This document shows positions 7,933 through 17,211 of a stretch of DNA of 64,000 nucleotides, piece by piece. Source of the DNA: Paenibacillus sp. J31TS4 (GTDB taxonomy: Bacteria > Bacillota > Bacilli > Paenibacillales > NBRC-103111); the NCBI RefSeq assembly GCF_018403265.1, contig NZ_BOSI01000004.1, forward strand, positions 248,001 to 312,000, in the 5' to 3' direction. The position numbers and the translations under genes are program-made. A model generated the notes under the pieces. It made no database searches. It was given only the letters and a program-made list of their open reading frames with translations, and was not told the DNA's origin. Every line of letters starts with the position of its first letter. Position 1 is the first letter of the stretch.

Positions 7933-9552
7933 TTAGTTCTTGCTGTACCGGTCGTACGCCGACTGATACGTCTGCATGTAACGGTCTAATCCCATCTTTT
8001 TCACGGTCGCCACATACTTGTCCCAGTCGTCGAACGACGCAGACCCGTTGACCAGCTTCGCTTCCATCTCCGTGATGTAGGTTTCGATATCTTTGCCGAC
8101 GGTGGACATCACCTCCATCTCCGATTCCGTGAAGTTGAACTTGCCCCAGATTTCCTTAACCGCGTGCGGCGCGGCCTTCTTGCCGGCCTCGATCGACTCC
8201 GGCAGCGCTTCCGAGCCTTTGAAGAACTTCTCGGTAACGAAGCCTGGGTAGCTCCCGCCCAGATAGGTCAAATATTTGGCCAGCGCCTGATCCTGGCTCA
8301 ATCCCTGCGGGTTGCTCGTAATGTCCTTGACATACTCGAATTTGCCGCCCGTTTCCGTGTAAGTCACTCCCTCCTTGCCCATGAAGAACAGCTTCATGCC
8401 CTCCTCGCTGTAGAAGTAGTCCATCCAGCGCACGGTCTCGGCAGGATACTTGTTCTTGTCCGTAATGGCAAAGGAACCGACGTTGACGAGCGGGACCTTC
8501 ATTTGAGAATAGAGCTGATCTCCGTGCGGTCCCTTCAGAGCACCCAGGCCGATATACGTCTTTTGATTCATCAGTGTCGCCGGGTTCGCCACGATGGTCG
8601 ATCCGAGGGTGCCCATTTGACCTTTGGCGTAGAGAGCGTTGCTCTTTATGGTGAAAATCTCCTTGTCCACGAGTCCTTCCTTATACAGCTTGTGGACGTA
8701 CTGGAGCAGCTCTTTGTACTTGGGATCCGTCTTGAAGAAGCGCAGCTTCTCCGTCCCCGGCTCCACATCCACATATGTATGTCCGAGTCCGCGGTTGCCG
8801 AGTCCCCACGCTCCCTTCAGCTGGTTGAACAGGCTGGCGAGGCTCTCTCCGCTGAAGGGGATCTCGTCCTGCTGCCCGTTGCCGTTCAAGTCGGTGGCTT
8901 TCACGGCCTTCAGGTATTCGTAAAACTCCTCGGTCGTCTGCGGCTCCGCCATCTGGAGCTTGCCGAGCCACTCCTTGTTGATCCACAGCGGCGTGCCGAT
9001 CAGAAGGGATAGGAAGCTCGGATCATAAAAGGTGGGGAAGGAATAGATGTTGCCGTCCGGCATCGTAAGTCCCTTGCGGATCTCCGGGTACTGCTCCATC
9101 AGCTTCTTCAAATTCGGCGCATACTGGTCGATCAGCGTATTCAGCGGGATGAAGACGCCCTGGCTCCCGTACTTTGCCAGATCGTTCGCTCCCAGCCGGG
9201 CGGTGTAGAACGCGTCCGGGTAATCGCCGCTCGCCAGCGTTAAGTTACGCTTCTCGGTCAGCGTCTCGAAAGGAACCAGCTCGAACTTGACGTTCATGTT
9301 CGTTAGCTTCCCGTATTCCTTCCACAGCATCGTCTCCTCAAAATTATTGCCGTTGACCGACGATTTGCCTGTGAAGAAGGTCAGGGAGATCGGTTCCTTC
9401 ACAATCGGCATGCCGGTCGGGTTTAAATTGGCCGATTCCGCCCCCGCCTTCTGCGGATCGGCCCCTCCGGCCGGCTCGCCTCCGCATCCCGCCAGAGTCC
9501 CGCCCAGCATAGAAGCAGCAATTAAAAGAGAGAGTCGTTTCTTCGTTCTCAT
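7933..9552 (-). CDS. ABC extracellular solute-binding lipoprotein (LipO/LplA-like)
   Basis: This 539-residue protein starts with a lipoprotein signal (LGGTLAGC, lipid-attached Cys 23) and continues with a long type-1 binding-protein fold typical of Paenibacillus oligosaccharide uptake (EPISLTFFTGKSSVNGNNFEE near 60). Such proteins usually sit beside LplB- and YtcP-like permeases and an AraC sensor-regulator. Here the divergent AraC protein is present but no permease gene is nearby, so it must share permeases encoded elsewhere or act only in sensing. The following gene encodes a secreted hydrolase. Confidence 0.85.
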   Translation of the reverse strand: MRTKKRLSLLIAASMLGGTLAGCGGEPAGGADPQKAGAESANLNPTGMPIVKEPISLTFFTGKSSVNGNNFEETMLWKEYGKLTNMNVKFELVPFETLTEKRNLTLASGDYPDAFYTARLGANDLAKYGSQGVFIPLNTLIDQYAPNLKKLMEQYPEIRKGLTMPDGNIYSFPTFYDPSFLSLLIGTPLWINKEWLGKLQMAEPQTTEEFYEYLKAVKATDLNGNGQQDEIPFSGESLASLFNQLKGAWGLGNRGLGHTYVDVEPGTEKLRFFKTDPKYKELLQYVHKLYKEGLVDKEIFTIKSNALYAKGQMGTLGSTIVANPATLMNQKTYIGLGALKGPHGDQLYSQMKVPLVNVGSFAITDKNKYPAETVRWMDYFYSEEGMKLFFMGKEGVTYTETGGKFEYVKDITSNPQGLSQDQALAKYLTYLGGSYPGFVTEKFFKGSEALPESIEAGKKAAPHAVKEIWGKFNFTESEMEVMSTVGKDIETYITEMEAKLVNGSASFDDWDKYVATVKKMGLDRYMQTYQSAYDRYSKN

Positions 9553-9816
9553 CGCGTTGTCGTCTTCCTCCTTCGAATCGTTCCCGCCCTCGAAACTTCT
9601 CCGGTGCGGGGAGACGGTCGATCGCCCGTCTGCCTTGATGCTATCCCAGCCTCCCCCCTTCGTCTACGTTCACTTTTTTAGATCCCCGGCGCGAGCTTAG
9701 TTTCGAAAAAAGCGACCAGAATCCATAAAACTTTTACTATGCCCCTCTCCGCGCTTCCCTTACAATGATTGGGAGCGATCCTGCTCCATCAATCCCGAAG
9801 CGGAGGACTTGTCCGT

Positions 9817-12057
9817 ATGAAGCGAAATCCCCGGAAGCCGGCCTCGCTGCTCACGACGATGCTGATCGGGTTCTTGGTCATCCTGGTCGTGTCGGCATGC
9901 TTTAACAGCATGGCCTTCTCCTATTTCAAAACCAAATACCAGGAGGAGATCATCCGGTATAACCGGCTGATGCTCACCAATGCGTCGGTCCGCTATAACC
10001 GGCTGCTGACGGATACCAAGGCCGCTCTATTCAATCTGTACTACCATGAGCGGGTCACTGGCTTCGGCCGGCAGCTGGCGGCGGGCGACGGAGAAGGGGC
10101 CGACTTCCTGCAGGCCAAGCAGGTCGTCTCCCTCCTCGGTGCCAAAGCCTACGATCCGAATGCCCTCCTCGACAATCTGCTTGTCTACTACGGCCCCGGC
10201 TCGCTCGTTCTGGACAAGGACGGCAGCAGCAGCGCCTCCCTCTTTTTTAAAATGCTATATGCTAGCGGCGATTACCCACTGCCTTTTTGGGAAAGCAGAA
10301 ACGAAAACGGTTTCAGCTTTCGCATTCTGCCCGCCTCTTCCTTCCGCACCGAATCGAGCCAGAAGCAGGGGAAGACGCTGCTGCCCGTCGCCTTCCAGCC
10401 TCCCGGCAGCAGCTATTTGACGGCCGCCTTCGTCGATCTCGAGAAGGCCGGACGCATGTTCTGGGGAGAGCCGAATGGGGACAGGAGCTTTGTGATTTTG
10501 GATGAGCGGGGAGAGCTGCTGCACGGTCCGGACGGCTTTTCTCCCGCTTCCCTACCTGCGCTTGAGGGCAGCTCCGGTTACGCGCTTAAAAACGGCCATT
10601 ACTATTTTGCCGAGAAGAGCAAGGACGGCCTGACCTATGTGACGATCGTCTCCAACTCCGTCATGGCCGCCCAGCTGAACCGGCTCAGCTCCACATTGCT
10701 CACGATCTTCCTGGGCTCTCTCGCCGTCGGCCTCGCCTTCTCCTACCTGTACAGCAGGCGGATTCACCGGCCCGTCAAGGAGATGCTCTCGACGATCGGC
10801 GTCCGCAGACCGGCACTCTCCCCGCCCCCGATCAGCGAATTCGCCTTTATTCAGCAAACGATCGATTCGCTCCTGGACAAGAAGGAACAAGTGGAGCAAG
10901 AGCTGTCGAGCAAGGAATCGAGCCTTACGCACTATCATTTCATCAACCACATGAAGCGGATCCGCGCCGACATCAGCGAATGGCAGGACTTCCTGGAGGC
11001 CGGAGGCAGCTTCACCGTCGTGCTGTACAGTCTCCGCTTCCGCCTCGGCCGTAACGGAGAGGAGTGCGCAGCAGCAGCAGCAGCCGTCCGCGAGAGGATC
11101 GAGGCGGCCTTTCGAGAAACGCTTCCCGGCTCCCATACGTTCCAGATGGAAACCGATCAGATTCTAACCGTTGTCAGCGGGCGGCCGGAACCAACCGAGG
11201 CGCTGGCCGAAGTGCTCGACGGACTCAAGGAAAGGATCGACCGGGACCGGCAGACGTATCTCGTGACGGCGGCAGTCAGCTCGAGATTCAGCCATGCGGT
11301 GCAGCTCCACACGGCGTATCTGCAGGTTCAGAGCCTCATCCAGCAGGCGCGGCTTGCCGAGGAGATGCAGATTCTATTCGAGAGCCGCCGTCTGCCGGCC
11401 GCCGCGGGCCTCAGCCCGAGCCAGGAGCAGGAGCTGAACGCCGCGCTTCAGGCCGGGGACGGAGACGTCGCGCTCGGCCTTATCCTCCGCTGCCTGGATG
11501 AGCTGCAGCAGAAGGAGGCCGCCCTCTGCCAATTCCGGCAGTTCGCCGACTCGCTCGAAGCCAAGCTGTGGCTCATGATGGACCTGCATAAGATCGATCT
11601 CGGCTCCTCCTGGGCGCTGAAGCTTGCCGCGGCGCCGCTTAAGGATTGCTGCACACTAGAGGAATACAAGGACACGCTCCGCGCCGCGGTGTCGACCGCG
11701 GCCGCCCTCCTGCTGGAGAAGAAGGCGGACCGGGATCCGGTGGTGCAGTATGTGATGGATATGCTGAACACCAAGTACGACGAAGACCTCTCCCTGGATG
11801 CGCTCGCCGACAAGCTGGGCATGTCGAGCGCCTATCTCTCCGTCTATATCAAGGAGAAGACCGGCGCGAACTTCATCGACCATCTGCACGGCATCCGCGT
11901 CGCCAAGGCTCGGGAGCTACTGTCCGATACCAATCTCCGGATCCAGGAGATCAGCCTTAGGATCGGGTACCGGAATATCGCCTCCTTCAACCGCATGTTC
12001 AAAAAATGGATCGGCATGACGCCCACCGAATACCGTAAAGAGCTGGCGGCCGAATAA
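9817..12057 (+). CDS. Membrane-anchored AraC-family sensor-regulator
   Basis: The 746-residue protein has one membrane helix near residues 12-35, a roughly 260-residue extracytoplasmic region, and a second helix near 295-315 (LSSTLLTIFLGSLAVGLAFSYLY). A cytoplasmic linker follows, ending in a two-HTH AraC/XylS DNA-binding domain (LSLDALADKLGMSSAYLSVYI and RIQEISLRIGYRNIASFNRMF). This is the usual Paenibacillus design for sensing sugars outside the cell and switching the adjacent ABC uptake genes. The start is ATG 9817, with GGAGGA 9 bases upstream. It is divergent from the solute-binding protein gene, which is its likely target. Confidence 0.9.
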   Translation: MKRNPRKPASLLTTMLIGFLVILVVSACFNSMAFSYFKTKYQEEIIRYNRLMLTNASVRYNRLLTDTKAALFNLYYHERVTGFGRQLAAGDGEGADFLQAKQVVSLLGAKAYDPNALLDNLLVYYGPGSLVLDKDGSSSASLFFKMLYASGDYPLPFWESRNENGFSFRILPASSFRTESSQKQGKTLLPVAFQPPGSSYLTAAFVDLEKAGRMFWGEPNGDRSFVILDERGELLHGPDGFSPASLPALEGSSGYALKNGHYYFAEKSKDGLTYVTIVSNSVMAAQLNRLSSTLLTIFLGSLAVGLAFSYLYSRRIHRPVKEMLSTIGVRRPALSPPPISEFAFIQQTIDSLLDKKEQVEQELSSKESSLTHYHFINHMKRIRADISEWQDFLEAGGSFTVVLYSLRFRLGRNGEECAAAAAAVRERIEAAFRETLPGSHTFQMETDQILTVVSGRPEPTEALAEVLDGLKERIDRDRQTYLVTAAVSSRFSHAVQLHTAYLQVQSLIQQARLAEEMQILFESRRLPAAAGLSPSQEQELNAALQAGDGDVALGLILRCLDELQQKEAALCQFRQFADSLEAKLWLMMDLHKIDLGSSWALKLAAAPLKDCCTLEEYKDTLRAAVSTAAALLLEKKADRDPVVQYVMDMLNTKYDEDLSLDALADKLGMSSAYLSVYIKEKTGANFIDHLHGIRVAKARELLSDTNLRIQEISLRIGYRNIASFNRMFKKWIGMTPTEYRKELAAE

Positions 12058-12102
12058 CTAGCGATAGCCGGAGAATCCGCCCCGTCCCCTCGGAACGCCA
12101 AG

Positions 12103-12145
12103 AGCCCATCCCGCAAAACCGGGATGGGCTGTTTGCTGTTTCTGT
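12103..12145 (+). terminator. Terminator of the AraC sensor gene
   Basis: AGCCCATCCCG and CGGGATGGGCT pair around CAAAAC and are followed by a T-rich tract (GTTTGCTGTTTCTGTTTCTTT). It overlaps the 3' edge of an SDR gene remnant on the other strand. Confidence 0.8.
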
Positions 12146-12154
12146 TTCTTTCGA

Positions 12155-12370
12155 ACGGGGCTCCGCCATGTACTGCTCGAAATCGGAGATGCTGGGGTTC
12201 GCCATGTAGTGGCCGCCCTCCACCTGGATCGTCTGGTCGGTGATGAACTTCGACTCGTCCAAGGCGAGGAAAACGACTGTATAGCCGATGTCGTCGGCCT
12301 CTCCGTGGTACGGAAGCGCATTGAACTTGGCGAAGATGTCGAGCACGGCCGGCGGTATGTTGATCTTGCC
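12155..12370 (-). pseudogene. C-terminal remnant of a short-chain dehydrogenase
   Basis: On the minus strand about 70 codons read as the last quarter of a classical SDR: a helix with FAKFNALPYHG, then EADDIGYTVVFLALDESKF, ITDQTIQVEGGHYMANPS and a short tail. There is no Rossmann GxxxGxG or YxxxK part upstream; that space is occupied by the end of the monooxygenase gene, whose stop lies at 12403. No convincing start codon or ribosome-binding site is present. It appears to be a truncated relic, lost either by deletion or by replacement from the monooxygenase side. Confidence 0.7.
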
Positions 12371-12402
12371 GCAGGCGTCAGGATGAGGCCGGCTCTTCTC
12401 TC

Positions 12403-13455
12403 TTACGCCTGCTCCGCTTCCCAAGCGGCGACTTCCTCCCGGACCCTCGGCGCGACCTCGGTCCCGAGCAGCTCGATGGCTCTCATGACCTCCTCATGCG
12501 GCATCGTGCCAAGCGGGACGTGGAGCAGGAAGCGGGTAATGCCCACCTGCTTGCGCAGATGAACGATCTTGGTGGCCACGTACTCCGGATCGCCGACATA
12601 CAGCGCTCCCTCGAGGCTGCGGGCGGCGTCGAAGGCGGCCCGGTCGTAGGGCGGCCAGCCCCGCTCCCGGCCGATCACATTCATGCTGGCCTGGGTGGAG
12701 GGGAAGAACTTGTCCGCCGCAAGGTCCGTCTCCTCCGCTACGAAGCCGTGCGAGTGCGACGCCACCGGCAGCTTGGAGACATCGTGTCCCGCGTGCTCGG
12801 CCGCTCTTTTGTACAGCCTCACGAGAGGTGCGAACTGCCGGGGGCTGCCTCCAATGATGGCAAGCACGAGCGGGAGGCCGAGGAGCCCGGCCCGGATGAC
12901 CGACTCCTGATTCCCCCCGCTGCCGATCCAAACCGGCAGGGGGTCCTGAACCGGCCGCGGATAGACGCCGAGCCGGTTGATCGCCGGCCGGTGTTTGCCG
13001 CTCCAGGTGACATGTTCCGCCTCCCGCAATTCGAGCAGCAGCTTCAGCTTTTCTTCGAACAGCTCGTCATAATCGTTCAGATCGTAGCCGAACAGGGGGA
13101 ACGATTCGATGAAGGAGCCGCGCCCCGCCATGATCTCCGCCCGTCCGTTCGAGATGCCGTCCAGGGTAGCGAAATCCTGGAATACCCGCACGGGATCGGC
13201 CGACGACAACACCGTGACCGCACTGGTCAGCCGAATCCGTTTGGTCTGCGATGCAGCCGCCGCCAGCACCACGGCAGGAGAGGAAGCCGCGTAATCTTTC
13301 CGATGATGCTCCCCCACTCCGTAAACATCGAGTCCGACCCGGTCGGCGAGCACAATCTCCTCGACCACCTCCCGCAGCCGCTGCGCATGACTCATCACCT
13401 CGCCGGTCCGAACGTCCGGCGACGTTTCCACAAACGTGCTCACACCTATTTCCAT
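12403..13455 (-). CDS. Luciferase-like (LLM class) flavin-dependent monooxygenase
   Basis: This 350-residue protein has the bacterial luciferase-family TIM barrel. [20 protein letters not shown] carries the conserved EHH, and [19 protein letters not shown] and [21 protein letters not shown] are further family blocks. Such enzymes use reduced flavin and oxygen to oxidise small organics; the substrate is not inferable. The start is ATG 13455, with GGAGGAG 7 bases upstream and the standard MEIGVSTF beginning; the frame is open upstream to 13701 but that part is not homologous. A broken SDR gene follows directly, suggesting a former two-gene redox operon. Confidence 0.9.
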   Translation of the reverse strand: MEIGVSTFVETSPDVRTGEVMSHAQRLREVVEEIVLADRVGLDVYGVGEHHRKDYAASSPAVVLAAAASQTKRIRLTSAVTVLSSADPVRVFQDFATLDGISNGRAEIMAGRGSFIESFPLFGYDLNDYDELFEEKLKLLLELREAEHVTWSGKHRPAINRLGVYPRPVQDPLPVWIGSGGNQESVIRAGLLGLPLVLAIIGGSPRQFAPLVRLYKRAAEHAGHDVSKLPVASHSHGFVAEETDLAADKFFPSTQASMNVIGRERGWPPYDRAAFDAARSLEGALYVGDPEYVATKIVHLRKQVGITRFLLHVPLGTMPHEEVMRAIELLGTEVAPRVREEVAAWEAEQA

Positions 13456-13660
13456 GGTTTGCTCCTCCTGATCCTCTATACCGTCGGCGGCACGCCCGCA
13501 AGCGAGCGGCCTTTCCGCTTCTCCCTCTCTAGTTTGGTCTTTTGCGCCTCCTTTTTCAAGTTGCCCCTCAGGAAACGGCAAGAGCCTGTCTAGTTGGTTG
13601 AGCAAAAGACGTCCGGTCGAGCGGAGGTGAGTTGATCCGAGCTGTGCGTACTCGCCGCAC

Positions 13661-13698
13661 AAGAAGTGCCGCCTCCTCGTCCGGAAGCGGCCCTTCTT
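13661..13698 (-). terminator. Imperfect hairpin downstream of the soluble chemoreceptor gene
   Basis: AAGAAGTGCCGC (13661-13672) pairs with 13687-13698 with one mismatch. There is little U-tract. The rest of 13456-13722 shows no other feature. Confidence 0.5.
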
Positions 13699-13722
13699 CA
13701 TGTGAGTCCGATACGGCTGGCG

Positions 13723-14556
13723 TCAGCGGGAGGTGCCGAGCAGCAAAGAGTGCATGAAGGTCTGCATCTGGCCGCTCGCGCGGTTCAGATCGTCGATCGC
13801 CCCGCTGAATTCGGTCACGAGCTCCGCTTGGGCGTTCGAGGAAGCGGCAATGGAGGCGATCTCCTGTTCCATCTGCTTGATCGACCGCTGCACATCCCGC
13901 AGAGCCGCTTCTATCTTCTCAGTCGCCTCCTTGGTATGGACGGACAGCTTGCGCACCTCCGACGCCACGACGCCGAATCCGGCGCCCAGCTCTCCTACAC
14001 GCGCGGCTTCAATCGCCGCGTTCAGGCCGAGCAGATTGGTCGTTTCCGAGATTTCACGGATGAATCCGGTCACCTCGTTCACCTGCTCCGACTGGCTGAC
14101 CGCCCGTCTCGTATTCTCCAGAATTTGCGCCGTCGTGGCTGATAGCTCCTCCGACTGCGCCGCGACGCTCTGGACCATGTCGACCAGGTGCCCGCTGATC
14201 GATTCGACCTCGCCCGTCAGCTTCTCCATCTGCTCTTCGGTCTCCAGCGTATAGGCGACGGCAAAAGCGCCGAGCACCTCTCCTTCCGGCCCGAGAACCG
14301 GAATCGCCTTGGAGACGAAGCTATGGCCGTACAGCTCGGCCGAGACCCGCTCCATACAAACCTGGCCGCTCAGCGCCCCATTAATTGTCGGGTCCTCCTT
14401 CGGGACCGGCTTGCCTACCATATCGCCAAAATTGACCTTGGCACTCGGCTCGTAATACACGAACACCTCCTGGTCCGTAATGCCGATCATCACATCCTGC
14501 GGAAAAATCTGTTTGAAATACGGTGCCGCTTGAACCAATGCCTCGAGAGCATTCAT
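13723..14556 (-). CDS. Soluble methyl-accepting chemotaxis protein (YfmS-like)
   Basis: This 277-residue chemoreceptor has no membrane helix. An N-terminal sensory region (about 1-110, with [13 protein letters not shown] and a PAS/Cache-like end [14 protein letters not shown]) leads into a coiled-coil signalling domain. Its hairpin tip is [34 protein letters not shown], the region that contacts CheA/CheW. Size and layout resemble B. subtilis YfmS, a cytoplasmic receptor. GGAGGG precedes the ATG. It stands alone as a single gene. Ligand unknown. Confidence 0.9.
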   Translation of the reverse strand: MNALEALVQAAPYFKQIFPQDVMIGITDQEVFVYYEPSAKVNFGDMVGKPVPKEDPTINGALSGQVCMERVSAELYGHSFVSKAIPVLGPEGEVLGAFAVAYTLETEEQMEKLTGEVESISGHLVDMVQSVAAQSEELSATTAQILENTRRAVSQSEQVNEVTGFIREISETTNLLGLNAAIEAARVGELGAGFGVVASEVRKLSVHTKEATEKIEAALRDVQRSIKQMEQEIASIAASSNAQAELVTEFSGAIDDLNRASGQMQTFMHSLLLGTSR

Positions 14557-14699
14557 CCGTCGTTCCCTCCACTGTGTTCTAGATTCGTACCAAGTTGGTG
14601 CTACTCTCCTTTTATCGACACGAATCGATCTAACATGAAGGAGGGACGAACGGGACTTTTAGGCCGCCCAGCCAGGACCGCGTCCGGCCAAATCAAAAC

Positions 14700-14728
14700 A
14701 AGCGGCACGCGCGAGGCGCAAGCCGCTT
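14700..14728 (-). terminator. Terminator of the flavin/haem operon
   Basis: AAGCGGC (14700-14706) and GCCGCTT (14722-14728) form a stem. On the minus strand it is followed by TGTTTTGATTT, giving a usable U-tract after the ferric-reductase-like gene. The remaining spacer 14729-14823 shows nothing clear. Confidence 0.6.
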
Positions 14729-14823
14729 GCCAAAAAATGCCGGTGAGGGACATATGGCGGTTTCCTGCACGCGGATTCGGCCCCTATACAGTCCACAACA
14801 TGAAGACCCTCTCCTCGGGCTCC

Positions 14824-15462
14824 TCACCGGTCGACGGCGAAGCCTTCCACCTCGATGACCGCCGGCTTCTGGGCGGTGCGGGAAGAGCTGTTCCGGGGAC
14901 CGCCTGCGGCGGGACGCCCGTCGGCCGAGCCTTTGCCGATTGCCGCCCGAACGGCGGTTAGGCTGACGACGGCGAGACCGGTGACGGCATAGCAGCCCTT
15001 CATCCAGACAGAGGACGAATCCGTCCCCGAGCCAAGCCCGTGGAGCAGCGTCATCGCGAATACCGGATACGCGAGCAGATGGATCATCCGCCACGCTTTG
15101 CCGCCGATGAGCGCCTTGAAATCCGTCGTCAGCAGAATGAGCAGCGAGCCGTAGAAGGCTAGGCTGCCGAGGCCGGCCCAGAGCGGGTCCTGGGCCGCGG
15201 CGAACGGTACGATCACCTCCCGCCAGGAGTAAGGCATATACGCGTCTACGGCCAGCAGCATGCCGTGCGCTAGACCCAGGAGAAAGCCGATTCCAAGCGT
15301 GTTCGAGTGAAGCCGGTACAGCCGGGCTTTGAGCGGGCCCTTGGCCTGCGGCAGACTTCCGAGAATGCCGGTGACAACGCCGGCGAACAGGAGCAAATAG
15401 GAAGCGATGCCCGAGAAGCGGATCAGTCCCCAGGTGGGCAGCGCGGTTAGCCATGTTGTCAT
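14824..15462 (-). CDS. Ferric-reductase-like haem transmembrane protein
   Basis: This 212-residue protein has about six membrane helices. Its histidines sit in the pattern of the ferric reductase-like transmembrane domain, as in MsrQ and NOX/FRE membrane cores: H52 (RLHSNTLG), H65 (LAHGM), H127 region (RMIHLLAY) and H141 region (LLHGLGSG). These would bind two haems and carry electrons across the membrane. The C-terminal 40 residues are polar and Gly/Ala-rich with no FAD/NAD domain, so the cytoplasmic electron donor must be another protein. Its ATG overlaps the ApbE stop by ATGA, which points to translational coupling. Confidence 0.85.
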   Translation of the reverse strand: MTTWLTALPTWGLIRFSGIASYLLLFAGVVTGILGSLPQAKGPLKARLYRLHSNTLGIGFLLGLAHGMLLAVDAYMPYSWREVIVPFAAAQDPLWAGLGSLAFYGSLLILLTTDFKALIGGKAWRMIHLLAYPVFAMTLLHGLGSGTDSSSVWMKGCYAVTGLAVVSLTAVRAAIGKGSADGRPAAGGPRNSSSRTAQKPAVIEVEGFAVDR

Positions 15463-16547
15463 AGATCTTCCCTTCTTTCTTGTTGCCTCAAAAAATGAAC
15501 GGCGCTTCGCCTGCTCCCGGACCCGGCCAGCACGAGGCGGCCGTCCGCCAGCGCCAATAGAGCGAGCAGCTCCGGCGCCTTCCCCTCCAGGAGCACGGTG
15601 CCCTCTTCACGGCCGGCAATGCACATCGTCTTGGCCCAAACCTCGCAGTCCGCGGCCCTTGAGCCGATGACGGTACACTGCACCACATCGCTCGCTGCCG
15701 AACGCCCGGTCCGGGGATCGATCAGGTGATGCATCGCCTCCCCGCCCTTCCGCCAGCTCCGTCGCCTGATGCTGGAGGTGGCGGCGGCGCCCTCCGTCAG
15801 CCGGATCACCGCGATCCGCTCCTCCGGTCCGGCCGGAGCCGCCACGTCAAGGAGCCAGGGCTCCTCCTCGGCCGCACCCCATACAGCCAGGTCGCCGCCG
15901 GCATTAATCAGCCCCCGGCGGACGCCCCGGCCCTTGAGCCACACGGCCAGCCGGTCGACGGCCCAGCCTTTGGCGAGGCCGCCGAGATCGAGCCGGGCCT
16001 CCGGCGCCTTGGCCGCGGCGCCCACAGCGGGATCGAGCCGCAGCAGGGGGCAAGCGGCGGCCGATGGGGCCGGGCGGGCCACCTGCTCCGCGGGCGCAGC
16101 CTCCTCCCGCTCCGCGAGGCGCTCGAAGCTGACGTCGTAGCCGGCCGTCTCCAGCGCGGGGAGGATGAACGGCTCGAAGCAGCCGTTCGTCCATCTCCTC
16201 GCCCGGTCGGCCAGCGTCAGCACCTCGAGCAGCGCCGGCGAGACGAGCGCCGGACCGGGACCGGAGCGGTTCAGCCGGGCGAGCCCGCTGTCCGGGAGGA
16301 AGCGGCTGCACGTCTGCTCCACATACGCGAACCAGTCCGCGATGTCCGCCGCGAGCCGCTCGGGTTCCGGGGCGTCGGCCTGACCGGCTGCGCGCAGCCC
16401 GCAGGAGCCGCCGTCGTCCGTATCGCCCGGACCGGGAGCGGCCGCTTCGCCGTTCTTTCCGGCGGCGGGCCCCTCCTCCAGCCAGACGGCCTCCACGTCC
16501 GTGTTCATCGCCCGGAAGCGGGCCGTCCGATACAGACCGGCGGTCAC
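15459..16547 (-). CDS. apbE: FAD:protein FMN transferase (ApbE family)
   Basis: This 362-residue enzyme attaches FMN to Thr/Ser of exported proteins. The ApbE blocks are present in order: FRAMNTDVEAVW at the start, FLPDSGLARLNRSG, DLGGLAKGWAVDRLAVWL, INAGGDLAVWG, HHLIDPRTGR, and the C-terminal metal-site region RAADCEVWAKTM. A low-complexity insertion of about 35 residues follows the first strand. Its GTG start at 16547 overlaps the TGA of the preceding gene (GTGA) and its TGA overlaps the next ATG, so the three genes are tightly coupled. No classical lipobox or signal peptide is visible, so it may act in the cytoplasm or be exported by an unrecognised route. Confidence 0.88.
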   Translation of the reverse strand: MTAGLYRTARFRAMNTDVEAVWLEEGPAAGKNGEAAAPGPGDTDDGGSCGLRAAGQADAPEPERLAADIADWFAYVEQTCSRFLPDSGLARLNRSGPGPALVSPALLEVLTLADRARRWTNGCFEPFILPALETAGYDVSFERLAEREEAAPAEQVARPAPSAAACPLLRLDPAVGAAAKAPEARLDLGGLAKGWAVDRLAVWLKGRGVRRGLINAGGDLAVWGAAEEEPWLLDVAAPAGPEERIAVIRLTEGAAATSSIRRRSWRKGGEAMHHLIDPRTGRSAASDVVQCTVIGSRAADCEVWAKTMCIAGREEGTVLLEGKAPELLALLALADGRLVLAGSGSRRSAVHFLRQQERREDL

Positions 16548-17002
16548 GACGCCCTCGTCGAGGACCGCGGCTGCGTCCGCTGCTGCGACATCCCGGGAGC
16601 CGTCCCGGTACCGGTGCCGCCCGTGCCGCTGGAGCTGCCGAAGCTGCCCGACGAGCCGCCGTCGGCCGCGCTCCCTCCGGCCGAGCCGCCGCTGTCCGGC
16701 GCCATCCCGCGGTCTGCGAAGGCACGCCCCCGCTCGCCGTGCCGGCCCTGCGGCTGGGTCCCGGCTTGGCCTTGGACGTTCTCGCCGCCCGCTTGCCCGC
16801 TCCGGCCGGCCTGCCATTCGTCGATGACCCGGTCGCCCGACTGGGCGGAGACGCCTTGCGGCGGAACGGCGGCCAGCGCCTTCTGATGCGCAGCCGCGAA
16901 CGCATCGGTGCTTTTCCATCCCTGCAGGAGGAGCCCGGCGGTCAGCGTGCAGCCGACCCCGATGCCCCATTTTTTCAACTTGGCCTTGGTTCCCTTCTTC
17001 AT
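16544..17002 (-). CDS. Membrane-anchored Gly/Ser-rich linker protein, first gene of the ApbE operon
   Basis: This 152-residue protein has a basic N-terminus, one membrane segment (about 11-27, WGIGVGCTLTAGLLLQG), a short helical part (FAAAHQKALAAV) and then a long Gly/Ser/Gln-rich tail with GGSSGSFGSSSGTGG. ATG 17002 has GAGGTG about 8 bases upstream. In related operons an anchored linker of this kind usually leads into an FMN_bind domain with an SGA(T/S) flavinylation site. No such domain or motif is present before the stop, which overlaps the ApbE start. Either the acceptor domain has been lost or the real target is elsewhere. I do not recognise a specific family. Confidence 0.7.
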   Translation of the reverse strand: MKKGTKAKLKKWGIGVGCTLTAGLLLQGWKSTDAFAAAHQKALAAVPPQGVSAQSGDRVIDEWQAGRSGQAGGENVQGQAGTQPQGRHGERGRAFADRGMAPDSGGSAGGSAADGGSSGSFGSSSGTGGTGTGTAPGMSQQRTQPRSSTRAS

Positions 17003-17211
17003 AAGGCGACACCTCTATCTCAAGAAATTCCATCGTGTTAGCTCCGATTGCCTCAAGTATAGAGCCGCAAGCTGAACCTTGCCTGAATGTGAGCTTAATA
17101 CTTCCCCAAATCTCTCATTGCCGGCCTATACGGCGATTGGCTATGATAAACCAAACGAAGGAGTGCCAACGCCGGCATGCGGCGCCGCACCCAACCTGCC
17201 GGAGGTGCCGG

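Noticed and set aside
16548-17033. N-terminal extension of ApbE as a fused 524-residue protein
   Set aside because: The extension is Arg/Gly-rich out-of-frame sequence over the linker-protein gene. The GTGA overlap gives a clean ApbE start.
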